18,434 nucleotides of DNA, from assembly GCA_038234815.1 (NCBI GenBank), contig JBBQSU010000073.1, forward strand, positions 1 through 18,434. The letters run 5' to 3'. Each line of letters begins with the position of its first letter. Within the stretch, counting starts at the first letter, position 1. Positions 1 through 7,927 of the stretch are shown piece by piece. The translations under genes and the position numbers were made by a program. This DNA comes from JBBQSU01 sp038234815. Its GTDB lineage: Bacteria; Planctomycetota; Phycisphaerae; Tepidisphaerales; Tepidisphaeraceae. A model generated the notes under the pieces. That model saw nothing but the letters and a program-made list of their open reading frames with translations, searched no databases and was not told the DNA's origin.

Positions 1-570
1 GTAAAGCAAGCTGGAATAGAGCACCGGGGCCGCTTCGACCGGCGCGGTGGTCATTACCTCCCAGCGGACGGGGATCACCGGCTGGTTCAGATCAACCTGC
101 AACACCCGGGCGACATTCTGATAGTCGCAAGCCACGTAAACGAAGTTGCCGGCACCGGTGGGGGGCGTGCGGATGGACCGCGGAATGTCGACCGACTTAA
201 TCGCCTTGCCCTTGTTGCTGTAAACGGTAAGCCCGCTTCCGGTGGCGTAGATGGTCCGGTCGGCAAGGACGAGTGGCGCAAAGAGCAGTTCGTTTGGCTT
301 CACCGGCTGGGTGATGGACTGAAGAGTGCCGTGTGCGCGGTTCAGCGTATAGGTGCCCCGCGATGCGGTGTAGGCGATCAGTAAATCCTCACCGAGGTGG
401 AGGGATTCGATCCGATCGGTCTTGGTCAGCTTAATCGGAGCCGACCACTTCACCGACAGACTGCCGGCAGGCAGGGAAACGATCTTTTCGACCGGCGGGG
501 CGACCTTGGTACACCCGGCGATCAGTCCCAACAACAGAAGGCAAACGGATAAACTGTGATGCTTGGTCAC
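1..570 (-). CDS. Lipoprotein with PQQ/BamB-like beta-propeller region (partial, C-terminus outside window)
   Basis: The frame is open from a GTG at 568-570 to the window edge, giving 190 residues with no stop. The start is supported by an AAGGAG ribosome-binding site six bases upstream. Residues 8-19 are a hydrophobic signal segment ending in the lipobox L-I-A-G with Cys20, so a secreted, lipid-anchored protein is expected. The rest alternates short beta-strand-like stretches with phrases such as TYTLNRAHGTL, TIYATGSGLTVYSNKG and FVYVACDYQN. This spacing resembles PQQ-type beta-propeller blades, as in BamB-like proteins. No catalytic motif is visible, and the family is inferred from strand periodicity only. 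It is transcribed away from dnaG and has its own candidate promoter at 616-645. Function is unknown; envelope scaffolding or assembly is one possibility. Confidence 0.7.
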   Translation of the reverse strand, partial: MTKHHSLSVCLLLLGLIAGCTKVAPPVEKIVSLPAGSLSVKWSAPIKLTKTDRIESLHLGEDLLIAYTASRGTYTLNRAHGTLQSITQPVKPNELLFAPLVLADRTIYATGSGLTVYSNKGKAIKSVDIPRSIRTPPTGAGNFVYVACDYQNVARVLQVDLNQPVIPVRWEVMTTAPVEAAPVLYSSLLY

Positions 571-615
571 GGAAGGCTCCTTATGAGTCAGCGCACGGTG
601 CATGGACAGAAACGC

Positions 616-645
616 AAGATAGCCTGTCCGAGGCTCAAGCGTCAA
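616..645 (-). promoter_or_regulatory. Candidate sigma-70 promoter for the lipoprotein gene
   Basis: Read on the minus strand, a TTGACG box (640-645) is followed after 18 bases by TATCTT (616-621). This lies about 46 bases upstream of the GTG start at 570, and the AAGGAG site lies between. Box quality and position are both good, but no transcript data exist. Confidence 0.5.
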
Positions 646-850
646 ACCCGGCGCGTGCTATGCACAACTTCAGGCGCTGCAGCGGGCAAAAACCCATGGT
701 CCCATAACGATAAGACACTGTAGTAGCTCGCGTTGTGGACTACACCGGCGCGCAGTGTGTCCTCACAGGAACGAAGAGAAGTCGAAGTCCGCGTCGGCGC
801 GATCAAGTCCGAAGCTTCAGCGCCCCGCAATCTCGATTTATCGGGCGTGC

Positions 851-869
851 AAATTCTCACGGAGAATTT
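851..869. repeat. Perfect 8-bp inverted repeat with 3-base loop (possible operator)
   Basis: AAATTCTC (851-858) and GAGAATTT (862-869) are perfect reverse complements around the triplet ACG. The right arm overlaps the first two bases of the TTGACC box at 868, so a protein bound here would cover the -35 element. It is AT-rich, unlike the GC-rich hairpins elsewhere in the window. That makes an operator more plausible than a terminator, but no regulator is identified. Confidence 0.45.
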
Positions 870-896
870 GACCCATCGCTGTTTCGGTGATATATT
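868..896 (+). promoter_or_regulatory. Strong candidate sigma-70 promoter upstream of dnaG
   Basis: TTGACC (868-873), an exact 17-base spacer, then TATATT (891-896). Both boxes are one base from consensus (TTGACA and TATAAT). The predicted start near 903 would leave a leader of about 180 bases before the dnaG GTG at 1084. It probably drives dnaG and perhaps rpoD. A short hairpin, TGTAGT/ACTACA at 719-724 and 739-744, lies further upstream in the same gap; nothing else was recognised between 646 and 850. Confidence 0.6.
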
Positions 897-1083
897 TAAG
901 CACTCACGACCGCAGAAATGTGTCTCCAGATGCGTCTCCATAAGTAATTGTTTTTATTGAAGTTAGATGGCCATGTGTGTCTTAGCTTCGGCCTGGCAGG
1001 GTTGCCGGGACGGAAGTTGATACTTCGTCTGAAGTGAAAAAGTGCATTTTCGACCCGCATTTGGGCCGAAACGGAGTGACGAA

Positions 1084-2937
1084 GTGGCGTCCATAGATTC
1101 GGGAACGGATACCAAGGCCCTCGTCCTCCAGGCAACCGATATCGTCAGCCTGATCGGGCAGACTGTTGCCCTGAAAAAACGCGGCAGGGATTTTGTTGGC
1201 CTTTGTCCCTTCCACAGCGAGAAAACGCCGTCGTTCGCGGTCAATCCGGCCAAGCAGTTCTTTCACTGCTTTGGCTGCAAAGCCAGTGGAAACGCAATCG
1301 ATTTCGTGATGAAACGGGATCGGATTGAATTCCTCGATGCCCTTCGGCTGATGGCCGAGCAGGCAGGCATCGAAATGCCGAAGTTCGGCGCGACGAAGGA
1401 AAATGCCAGCCAGCGGCAGGTGCTGCTTGAAGCGCAACAGGCTGCCGGCGTGTTCTTTGACAAGTTGCTCTCTCATAAGACGCTCGGCGAAGCCGGCCGT
1501 GCCTACTTGCTTTCGCGGGGATTTTCCGACGAAATCGTCAAGCGGTTTCAAATTGGGTTGGCCGCGGACGATTGGGATGCCCTGCTGAAAAGCCCGTCGA
1601 TGAAGAAGTTCCCGCCGGCGGTGCTGGCGACGGCGGGGCTGGCCAAGGCCAAGGTGGATGAAACGACCGGCGAGGTGCTGCGCTATTACGACACGTTTCG
1701 GAATCGCCTGATGTTTCCGATCCGTGACGAAAATGGCCGGTTGATCGCGTTTGGTGGCCGGGTAATGCCGGGGTCGACCGACCCGGCGAAATACCTTAAC
1801 AGTCCTGAAACCCCCTTGTTCAGCAAGAGCCGGTGTATTTACGGACTGGATCAGGCCAAGAAGAAGATTTTGGAGACCAACCCCCGAACCGTTGCGGTGG
1901 TGGAAGGTTATACGGACGTGGTGATGGCTCACCAGTATGGCGCGACGAATGTCGTGTCGGTGCTGGGGACGGCGATGACCGAGCAGCATGTGTCGATGCT
2001 CAGGCGCTTCGCCGATCGGATCGTGCTGTTGTTTGACCCTGATACGGCAGGGGATTTGGCTGTTAATCGCGCGGTGGAACTGTTTTTGACCCAGCCGGTC
2101 GAGATCGCGATCGCCAAATTACCTGATGGGCTGGACCCGGACGAATTTTTGCTGAAAGAGGGTTTGACGGCGTTCGAGCGGGTTTTGGACAACGCCCAGG
2201 ACGCTTTGACGTACAAATGGAAGCAATTGACTCGAGAGTATGCCTCGGTCGCAGGGGATTTAACCGGTCAGCAGAAGGCCGTTCAGCAGTATCTGGAGAT
2301 GTTGGCCGACGCCCGCGGGGCCGGTCCGGTGGATGTGCTGCGGTGGGGATCGGCGCTGGCTCGTGTAAGCCGGTTGACCGACATCCCGATCGACGAACTG
2401 AACCGCAGGTTCAAGACAAAACGTGCCGGGGCGTCAAAGCCGGTGCAGACGACGCAGGCCGATCCGGTTGGGACAAGAACGGGCCAAAAAAATGTGCATT
2501 TGACCGCCCACGATCGCGCCGAGCGGCAAATCCTGGGCATACTGTTAGTAGAGTCGGGCAAATGGCATTCGGTGCAGGAGCATGTGCAGGTGGACGACTT
2601 CACCGATGCCACGCGTAAGGCCCTGGCCGATACGATTTGGATGCAGCTTCGGGAAGAAGGCGAAGTGGCGTTCAGCCTGTTTCTGGCGAGTTTGCCCGGA
2701 GAGGAGATCCGGGAACTGGCGGTGGAACTGGCCGATGAGACCGAAGCGATGCCCGAGACCGAGACAATGACGACTCTGGAAGGCGCGATCGCGTTTTTGA
2801 TCGATGCCCGGCGTCGGAGAGAGCAGCAGCAATCGCTGTCACAAGCCCGCGCAACGGTCGGTACCGTTGACGATGAGTCGCTGCGACAGCTTCAGGAAAA
2901 GGCCCGGCGACCGGACTTGCGGCGCAGCGGGCGATAG
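1084..2937 (+). CDS. dnaG: DNA primase DnaG
   Basis: Synthesises RNA primers at the replication fork in association with the replicative helicase. The N-terminal CHC2 zinc domain shows CPFH (Cys41, His44) and CFGC (Cys62, Cys65). The catalytic core follows, with the Toprim acidic motif VEGYTDV (Glu274) and FDPDTAGD (Asp318, Asp320). A helical C-terminal segment (about residues 480-560) fits the helicase-binding region. About 617 residues is normal for the family. The start is the GTG at 1084, which has GGAG seven bases upstream. An in-frame GTG at 1042 would add 14 residues but has no convincing ribosome-binding site, and the extra residues do not look like a DnaG N-terminus. The second acidic Toprim motif reads D-P-D where many DnaG proteins have D-G-D; the acids are kept. 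rpoD follows 114 bases downstream, as in the classical macromolecular synthesis operon, but rpsU is not upstream. Confidence 0.97.
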   Translation: MASIDSGTDTKALVLQATDIVSLIGQTVALKKRGRDFVGLCPFHSEKTPSFAVNPAKQFFHCFGCKASGNAIDFVMKRDRIEFLDALRLMAEQAGIEMPKFGATKENASQRQVLLEAQQAAGVFFDKLLSHKTLGEAGRAYLLSRGFSDEIVKRFQIGLAADDWDALLKSPSMKKFPPAVLATAGLAKAKVDETTGEVLRYYDTFRNRLMFPIRDENGRLIAFGGRVMPGSTDPAKYLNSPETPLFSKSRCIYGLDQAKKKILETNPRTVAVVEGYTDVVMAHQYGATNVVSVLGTAMTEQHVSMLRRFADRIVLLFDPDTAGDLAVNRAVELFLTQPVEIAIAKLPDGLDPDEFLLKEGLTAFERVLDNAQDALTYKWKQLTREYASVAGDLTGQQKAVQQYLEMLADARGAGPVDVLRWGSALARVSRLTDIPIDELNRRFKTKRAGASKPVQTTQADPVGTRTGQKNVHLTAHDRAERQILGILLVESGKWHSVQEHVQVDDFTDATRKALADTIWMQLREEGEVAFSLFLASLPGEEIRELAVELADETEAMPETETMTTLEGAIAFLIDARRRREQQQSLSQARATVGTVDDESLRQLQEKARRPDLRRSGR

Positions 2938-3051
2938 AACAATTGAATAGCAGCCGGTGATCGATGGTCCTCGTTGCAGGAATCGGGAATGTCCCCGAGA
3001 TTCTTGGCCCGGAATCACGCCGTCTGATCGTGGTGCGCCCGAAGAGGGCGC

Positions 3052-4893
3052 GTGTTTGATGTAACTGGTGTTTTTATGAAGGAAGCTCCCCTCCCCCCCG
3101 TGGAAACGTTATTGATCGGCTCCGGCTCGCAGGAAGAAGCCGACCGACGTGTGCGCGCGCTGCTCGATCTGGGCACCTCGCGTGGATTTCTAACTTACGA
3201 AGAGTTGAACGAGAAATTGCCCGACGAGGTGGTTTCGCCGGACAAGCTCGACTCTTTGCTGATGATGATCGACGAGATGGGCATCAAGCTCATCGACGAG
3301 ATGGATATCGGCGAGTTTGTGAAGCAGCCCAAGACCCGGCCAACACCGACGATCGCGTCGGACCGTGCCGCGGCGGCCGTTACGGCCACACCGAACCGCA
3401 AGAAAACAATCACCCAGGCGTCTGACGAAAAGCCCCCGGAAGAAGCCGCCGAGGATGACGACGAAGAAATTGATCTGAATCTTGAGGCCGAACTGGCCGA
3501 GGCCGGCACCAAGCGGATCGACGACCCCGTGCGGATGTACCTTACGCAGATGGGCGAAATCCCGCTTCTCACCCGAGAGCAGGAAATCGGCCTGGCCAAG
3601 AAGATCGAAATCACCCGGAAAATTTTCCGGTCCAAAGTTCTGGAAAGCGATTACTGCCTTCAAAGCGCGCTGGATATTTTGCAGCAGGTGGACGAAGGCG
3701 ATCTGCCCTTCGACCGGACGATGAAAATCAGCACCGCCGAGGATCAGGCCGACAAGGCCACGATCGGACAGCGCATCCCGCTGAACTTGGCGTCCGTCCG
3801 ACAGATGCTGGAGCGCAACCGCAATGATTGGGATTCGTTGCGCGAAGCCGGCAAGAAGGACCAGGAAGACATCGGGATGGCGATCAGGCGTCGCCGACGC
3901 CGCTGCGTCAAATTGCTCGAAGAACTCTCCCTGCGCACCAGCAAAGTGACCCCGCTGATGAAGAAGCTTTCTTCCATCAGCACCAAAATGACCGAGCTCG
4001 AGATGCGCATCGCCGAACTGCAGAAGGTGAAAGACCCCGGCGAAGACCTGGAAGTCTGCCAGCAGGAACTGTCTGGCCTTGAAGACCTGGTACTGGAAGA
4101 CGCGGAAAATTTGCACCGCAGAGTGGTGCAGATTCGCAAAATCTACAACAAGTACGAAGACGCCAAGCGCAATTTGAGCGGCGGCAACCTGCGTCTGGTG
4201 GTGTCGATCGCCAAGAAGTATCGCAACCGTGGGCTGTCATTCCTGGACATCATCCAGGAAGGCAACACGGGGTTGATGCGCGCGGTCGATAAGTACGAAT
4301 ATCGCCGTGGATACAAGTTCAGCACTTACGCCACCTGGTGGATTCGCCAGGCGATCACCCGTGCGATCGCCGATCATGCCCGGACCATCCGCATCCCGGT
4401 CCACATGATCGAAACCATGAGCAAGCTGCGCAACATCAGCAAGATGCTCATGCAGGAAATCGGCCGCGAGCCGACCATCGAAGAAATCGCCAAGCGGGCG
4501 AAGATGAGCGTCAGTGAAACGCGTCGCGTGCTGAAAATCAGCCGCCATCCGATCAGCCTTGATCGGCCGGTGGGTGAATCGGAAGATTCGTACTTCGGTG
4601 ATTTCATCGAGGACGAAAAGGCCGAGAACCCGGTGGAAAGCGCCACCCAGGAAATGCTCAAGGACAAGATCGAGCAGGTCCTTAAGACGCTGACCTACCG
4701 CGAGCGCGAGATCATCAAGCTGCGCTATGGCATCGGTGATGGTTACACCTATACGCTGGAAGAAGTGGGCCGCATCTTCAAAGTGACCCGTGAACGCGTG
4801 CGTCAAGTTGAAGCCAAGGCGATCCGCAAGCTTCAACATCCCGTGCGGGCCAGAAAGCTGGAAGGCTTCCTGCCCGGCGGCGTCCCGCGATAA
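3052..4893 (+). CDS. rpoD: Primary RNA polymerase sigma-70 factor RpoD/SigA
   Basis: Directs RNA polymerase to housekeeping promoters. Residues about 30-100 resemble region 1.1. Region 1.2 begins near 157 with DDPVRMYLTQMGEIPLL. A charged, coiled-coil-like segment (about 190-370) fills the place of the non-conserved region. Region 2 starts near 379 (NLRLVVSIAKKYRNRGL, then YKFSTYATWWIRQAI, which carries the -10-binding and melting residues). Region 3 starts near 458, and region 4 near 547 (TLTYREREIIKLRYGI, TLEEVGRIFKVTRERVRQVE helix-turn-helix). The presence of region 1.1 and the full region set indicates the essential group 1 sigma. The start is uncertain: GTG 3052 has GAGG close by, but this lies in a 6-bp hairpin (3035-3040 with 3046-3051). 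ATG 3076 is the alternative and has no clear ribosome-binding site. It lies 114 bases after dnaG and is followed by a strong terminator. Confidence 0.96.
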   Translation: MFDVTGVFMKEAPLPPVETLLIGSGSQEEADRRVRALLDLGTSRGFLTYEELNEKLPDEVVSPDKLDSLLMMIDEMGIKLIDEMDIGEFVKQPKTRPTPTIASDRAAAAVTATPNRKKTITQASDEKPPEEAAEDDDEEIDLNLEAELAEAGTKRIDDPVRMYLTQMGEIPLLTREQEIGLAKKIEITRKIFRSKVLESDYCLQSALDILQQVDEGDLPFDRTMKISTAEDQADKATIGQRIPLNLASVRQMLERNRNDWDSLREAGKKDQEDIGMAIRRRRRRCVKLLEELSLRTSKVTPLMKKLSSISTKMTELEMRIAELQKVKDPGEDLEVCQQELSGLEDLVLEDAENLHRRVVQIRKIYNKYEDAKRNLSGGNLRLVVSIAKKYRNRGLSFLDIIQEGNTGLMRAVDKYEYRRGYKFSTYATWWIRQAITRAIADHARTIRIPVHMIETMSKLRNISKMLMQEIGREPTIEEIAKRAKMSVSETRRVLKISRHPISLDRPVGESEDSYFGDFIEDEKAENPVESATQEMLKDKIEQVLKTLTYREREIIKLRYGIGDGYTYTLEEVGRIFKVTRERVRQVEAKAIRKLQHPVRARKLEGFLPGGVPR

Positions 4894-4917
4894 GCAGCGG
4901 TGGCATTGCTGCAAAAG

Positions 4918-4958
4918 GGAAGGGCCGAACAATTTCGTTGTTCGGCCCTTCCTTAATT
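4918..4958 (+). terminator. Hairpin terminator after rpoD
   Basis: GGAAGGGCCGAACAA (4918-4932) and TTGTTCGGCCCTTCC (4938-4952) form a perfect 15-bp stem around the loop TTTCG, followed by a T-rich stretch (TTAATTTT). It begins 25 bases after the rpoD stop. The minus-strand side also has a TTTT run just beyond the stem, so it may work in both directions and insulate the convergent genes downstream. Confidence 0.85.
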
Positions 4959-4959
4959 T

Positions 4960-5290
4960 TGTGTGGTCTGCGCCGCGCTTTTTGCGTGCCATCCAAGCAC
5001 GAAGGTTGTCATCTAACGTCATACCGACGGCGAGGCGGCCCACTCGCTGGGCCTGAAAGGGGATTGGCGTTGGCGAGGGCAATTCGTTTGCCGCGGCCCC
5101 GACGGACGTGACGTCCGCGATCCGATTTCACATCGATGCCACTGACGCTTCCCAGTCATGCGCAGACAAAAGGTGCGACGCTTCGGTCGATCTGAACAAA
5201 GTCAGGCATCAGCCGAGACGACTTGCTAACGGCATACGATGATTCTTAATCCCTCTCGTCGGGCACCGGAGTGCGCGCGATGACAAGCGC
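4960..5290. other. Intergenic stretch without recognised gene; one short hairpin
   Basis: No convincing reading frame was found between the rpoD terminator and the small membrane protein gene. The only clear structure is CGGACG-TGA-CGTCCG at 5103-5117, a perfect 6-bp stem with a 3-base loop. It could end minus-strand transcription, but there is no T-run. Confidence 0.4.
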
Positions 5291-5494
5291 TTACCCTCGG
5301 TGTCGTTGGCGTAGGCCGATGACGAACATCACGGCGCATAGGCCTGCGGCGACGGCGTATAGGCCGATGCGCCACGGGGGCAGCGCGGGGCTGCGGCCGG
5401 TTTGCGAGCGGTGGATTTCCCAAACCAGAAACAGGCCAATGATGAGAAAGCTCATCGGCAAGCGCGTGATCCAAAAGTTCAGGCCGTGCTTCAT
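5291..5494 (-). CDS. Small two-helix membrane protein, unknown function
   Basis: A 67-residue protein with two predicted membrane helices, about residues 13-27 (LPMSFLIIGLFLVWEI) and 43-60 (IGLYAVAAGLCAVMFVIGL). They are joined by a short polar loop with basic residues, and the tail is basic. The ATG at 5494 has GGAG six bases upstream, which supports translation. It points the same way as the lipoprotein/DUF2752 cluster and lies 242 bases behind it, so co-transcription is possible but unproven. No family is recognised. The 242-base gap (5495-5736) contains a stop-to-start overlapping frame that I did not accept as a gene. Confidence 0.6.
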   Translation of the reverse strand: MKHGLNFWITRLPMSFLIIGLFLVWEIHRSQTGRSPALPPWRIGLYAVAAGLCAVMFVIGLRQRHRG

Positions 5495-5736
5495 GACTGG
5501 CTCCGTCTATCCAGCAACTTGATGATGAAACTGTACCGGGTTTGAACCTCGGATCGGTCCGAAGCGTCCGGTATCGCCTCGCGGCCGCTGCCGACGAGCA
5601 TGTCGGCATGGCGGGGCGGGCAGGCGACATCATCGCCCCCGCAGACCTCAGCCGCGTCACGAACCCAAAACTGGCCCACAGGCGCTCTCACCATTTGGCC
5701 CCTTGGGCTGTCAGTCTTGCCCTTCTCCGCGATACG

Positions 5737-6357
5737 TCAATCCGGCACCTCGTCTGGCTTGTATTTGTAAAACAGCCGGGCGATCCGATCGGCCATGCCG
5801 GTCAGCACTTTGCCTCTCACCGAATCGAAACTCTGCCCCTCGGCACGCACCTGCACAGAATAAATAACTGGATACCCGTCGGCGGCGTCCGTCGGCCAGA
5901 CCGAACGGCCCGTGTTGGCGTCGATCACCCGCACGCGCGTCGCCGATTGCCCTCGCGCGTCGTCGCGGGCGCCTTGCCCGCCTACGCTCAGGTCCAACAG
6001 GTCGATGTAGACGATTTGTTCAGCCCCACAGGCTTTGCCGATCTGCTGGGTTGGCATCGCCCGAAAAGCCTTGGGATCGTTGTCCTTGAGCAGATAAATC
6101 CGATCCACCTCGACGAGCGGAACGATCTTTTTCTTCTCAAACTCATCCACCACCGCCCGCATCAGGCTCTCACAGTCAAACTGCATTGCCGAGCCGTGCC
6201 GATAATTTTCGATGAAAATCAGGGTCGGTACTTTTTTCAAAATGTACTTCGCTTCAACCGACGGCGGACCAAACACCTTGTGCGTAAAGACGCCCACGGG
6301 TGAGCAGCCGGCCAGCAGCGAGAATGTCACCAGCAGCAATCGCCTAATCAATGTCAT
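5737..6357 (-). CDS. Putative lipoprotein B of a tandem related pair
   Basis: 206 residues from the ATG at 6357; a TTG at 6378 is possible but has no ribosome-binding site. The N-terminus is a short basic region, a hydrophobic stretch and the lipobox L-L-A-G with Cys18, so export and lipid anchoring are expected. The mature part begins VEAKYILKK and contains QIVYIDLLDLSVGGQG and TRVRVIDANTGRSVW. This pattern, strands ending in a bulky hydrophobic then an acidic residue, suggests an alpha/beta periplasmic fold. The upstream neighbour shows the same order of elements (Tyr-containing start, VALMV/LIFIE strand, LIYVEI/IVYIDL strand, RVVEVKDGKA/RVRVIDANTG turn), so the two look like diverged duplicates. 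The start overlaps the neighbour's end by 14 bp, indicating translational coupling. No family name can be given from sequence alone. Confidence 0.75.
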   Translation of the reverse strand: MTLIRRLLLVTFSLLAGCSPVGVFTHKVFGPPSVEAKYILKKVPTLIFIENYRHGSAMQFDCESLMRAVVDEFEKKKIVPLVEVDRIYLLKDNDPKAFRAMPTQQIGKACGAEQIVYIDLLDLSVGGQGARDDARGQSATRVRVIDANTGRSVWPTDAADGYPVIYSVQVRAEGQSFDSVRGKVLTGMADRIARLFYKYKPDEVPD

Positions 6358-7027
6358 GCTCCGCGAATTTGAGGGCAATGACGGTGGAAAATCGATCGAG
6401 CGTGCCGAGATAAATCTTGTAATTGTCCGCGTTCAGCACGCCTTCCTTGGTTTTTTCAGGGAAAGTCACCGAGACATTGTTCTCCTCGTAGGCAACCTTG
6501 GCCTTGCCGTCTTTCACTTCCACCACGCGAAGGTTGGCTACGCACTTGCCCTTGAAAAGCTGCGTCGCTTGTTCGGATCGCGTGGTCATCTGGTTGATTT
6601 CGACATAAATCAGTCGGGCGACGTTCAATCGCAGCGCAATGTCGGTCGCGGGGGTGAGTTCAAGTTCAGGGTGATCTTTCTGAAAGCGCACCACCGATCG
6701 CGGTTCGTAGGGCCATGTCACGCCGGAAAGCTCCGCCGCGGACTTCTCCTTCTGCAACTTCTGCATTTTTGCCTGAATCGCCGCCGCGCAGTCAATAGAG
6801 ATGCTTTCCCAATCCATGCGCACCCCGCGATCGGCTGCCACCATCAGGGCCACGGTCTGGTTCTTCAGTCCGGCGTAAGCGGCCTTCTGCCGATGCGGCA
6901 GCGCTTGTGCCGCCAGGCCAAAAATGGCGCACCCCGCAGGCGCGAGCAGGGCGCCTGTCAATAGCGCCAACATCAGGACCGACCGGCCAATCCGAAACCG
7001 GTGAGTGTTTTCCGCATGATCGTCCAT
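6344..7027 (-). CDS. Putative lipoprotein A of a tandem related pair
   Basis: 227 residues from the ATG at 7027, with GAGG seven bases upstream. Residues about 15-32 are hydrophobic and end in P-A-G with Cys33. This is an imperfect but plausible lipobox after an unusually long 14-residue leader. The mature part has a Lys/Gln-rich helix (about 71-84, AAIQAKMQKLQKEK), then the strand-like segment RLIYVEINQMTTR and the turn RVVEVKDGKAKVAY. The same layout appears in the next gene, with which it overlaps by 14 bp. The stop lies 11 bp beyond the downstream ATG, so the two are probably translated together at a matched ratio. It is preceded by the DUF2752 gene with a 27-bp gap. Function is unknown; a paired envelope complex is an inference. 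Confidence 0.75.
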   Translation of the reverse strand: MDDHAENTHRFRIGRSVLMLALLTGALLAPAGCAIFGLAAQALPHRQKAAYAGLKNQTVALMVAADRGVRMDWESISIDCAAAIQAKMQKLQKEKSAAELSGVTWPYEPRSVVRFQKDHPELELTPATDIALRLNVARLIYVEINQMTTRSEQATQLFKGKCVANLRVVEVKDGKAKVAYEENNVSVTFPEKTKEGVLNADNYKIYLGTLDRFSTVIALKFAEHDID

Positions 7028-7054
7028 AGTCCGTCCTCATTTCGCCCCGGGGCA

Positions 7055-7657
7055 TTACCAGCCGTCCATGCCGTTCACATAAATGTACATCTTCCACCCC
7101 CAGGCCAGGATCAGCAGTGCCAACAGCGGGAACAGATGGTACCGCATGGGCAGGACCGCCAGCAAACGATGCACTGCCCGACCGGTGATGCTTTCATACA
7201 GGCCGACCCAGAAAATCACGCCCGTTAAAACCGCAAGGACAAACCCCATGGGCTGGACATACACGCTTGCCACCCACTGCCCGCGAACGAAATAAACATA
7301 GCTGGTGGTCATGCCACAACTCGGGCACGGCAAGCCGGTGGTCGCAAGAAATCCGCATTCCTGCAAACCCAGCTCGCGGTGCGTGCCCATCCCACTGGCG
7401 TCGGGTGTCAAGCGCAGCGCCACCACCAAAACCGCGAGGCACGCCGCGGCGACCGCCAATGCGGTCAATCGGCTCCCAATGCTGAGCCCGGGCATCGTGG
7501 CCCGATGAAACGGCCACGTTCCGTTGAGGGGAATCAGTCGCGCCGATGCCCCGCAATCGCGCGTGCTGGCGGATGCTTCATCGGCACACGAAAAAGAATA
7601 AGCCGGCGCGGTCACTCGATTGCCGGGAAACGGCTTCGGATTTTCCCAGTCGTTCAT
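7055..7657 (-). CDS. DUF2752 family membrane protein
   Basis: 200 residues from the ATG at 7657, which has GAAGGA four bases upstream. The hallmark is CPSCGMTTS (residues 111-119), matching the Cys-Pro-x-Cys-Gly-Met/Leu-Thr signature of DUF2752 proteins. Three hydrophobic helices are visible at about 62-83, 134-153 and 174-190. The first 58 residues are a polar, proline-rich extension, longer than usual for this family. A Met at residue 55 could be an internal start that removes it. DUF2752 proteins have no settled function; the two cysteines suggest metal or disulfide chemistry, which is inference. It is the first gene of a minus-strand cluster, with 27 bp to lipoprotein A. The 270-bp gap upstream is shared with the divergent mrr gene. 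Confidence 0.85.
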   Translation of the reverse strand: MNDWENPKPFPGNRVTAPAYSFSCADEASASTRDCGASARLIPLNGTWPFHRATMPGLSIGSRLTALAVAAACLAVLVVALRLTPDASGMGTHRELGLQECGFLATTGLPCPSCGMTTSYVYFVRGQWVASVYVQPMGFVLAVLTGVIFWVGLYESITGRAVHRLLAVLPMRYHLFPLLALLILAWGWKMYIYVNGMDGW

Positions 7658-7803
7658 TGTTTCCTTCAAAAAGAATGAAGCCGGGAATTGTGCCCATCGC
7701 CCATCGCCTTGCAAGTTCGCCAGCCCTGCCAGCCTGACCACAAACGATAATAACCCGCCCGAAGCAGGTGAATATCAGAGCGCCGGAGCGGAACCGAATG
7801 CGA

Positions 7804-7834
7804 TTGGATTGCTCCACCCACTTTCGGGTATTAT
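7804..7834 (+). promoter_or_regulatory. Weak candidate promoter for mrr
   Basis: TTGGAT (7804-7809) is followed after 19 bases by TATTAT (7829-7834), about 95 bases upstream of the mrr ATG. The -10 box is good and the spacer is long. It lies in the divergent gap between the DUF2752 gene and mrr. Confidence 0.3.
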
Positions 7835-7927
7835 TCGACTCCCATAGGGAAAAAAGCCCGCGTGCTCAAGAAAACCGGCCGTTTCTACTACCACCGCGAC
7901 TGGCACGCATAGACAATCGAGAAACCG

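Noticed and set aside
982..1989. A 335-residue minus-strand frame opposite dnaG
   Set aside because: Antisense shadow of a certain gene; the His/Arg-rich translation has no domain.
3190..4116. Long minus-strand frames opposite rpoD, including another at 4237-5082
   Set aside because: Shadows of the sigma factor reading frame; the second also runs through the terminator.
5491..5694. A 67-residue minus-strand frame whose TGA overlaps the ATG of the small membrane protein, with an AAGGGG upstream
   Set aside because: The translation has no recognisable structure or family features, and competing frames of similar length exist on both strands. The coupling alone is too weak.
5542..6303. A 253-residue plus-strand frame opposite lipoprotein B
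   Set aside because: The minus-strand gene has a signal peptide, lipobox and coupling to its neighbour; the plus frame has none of these.
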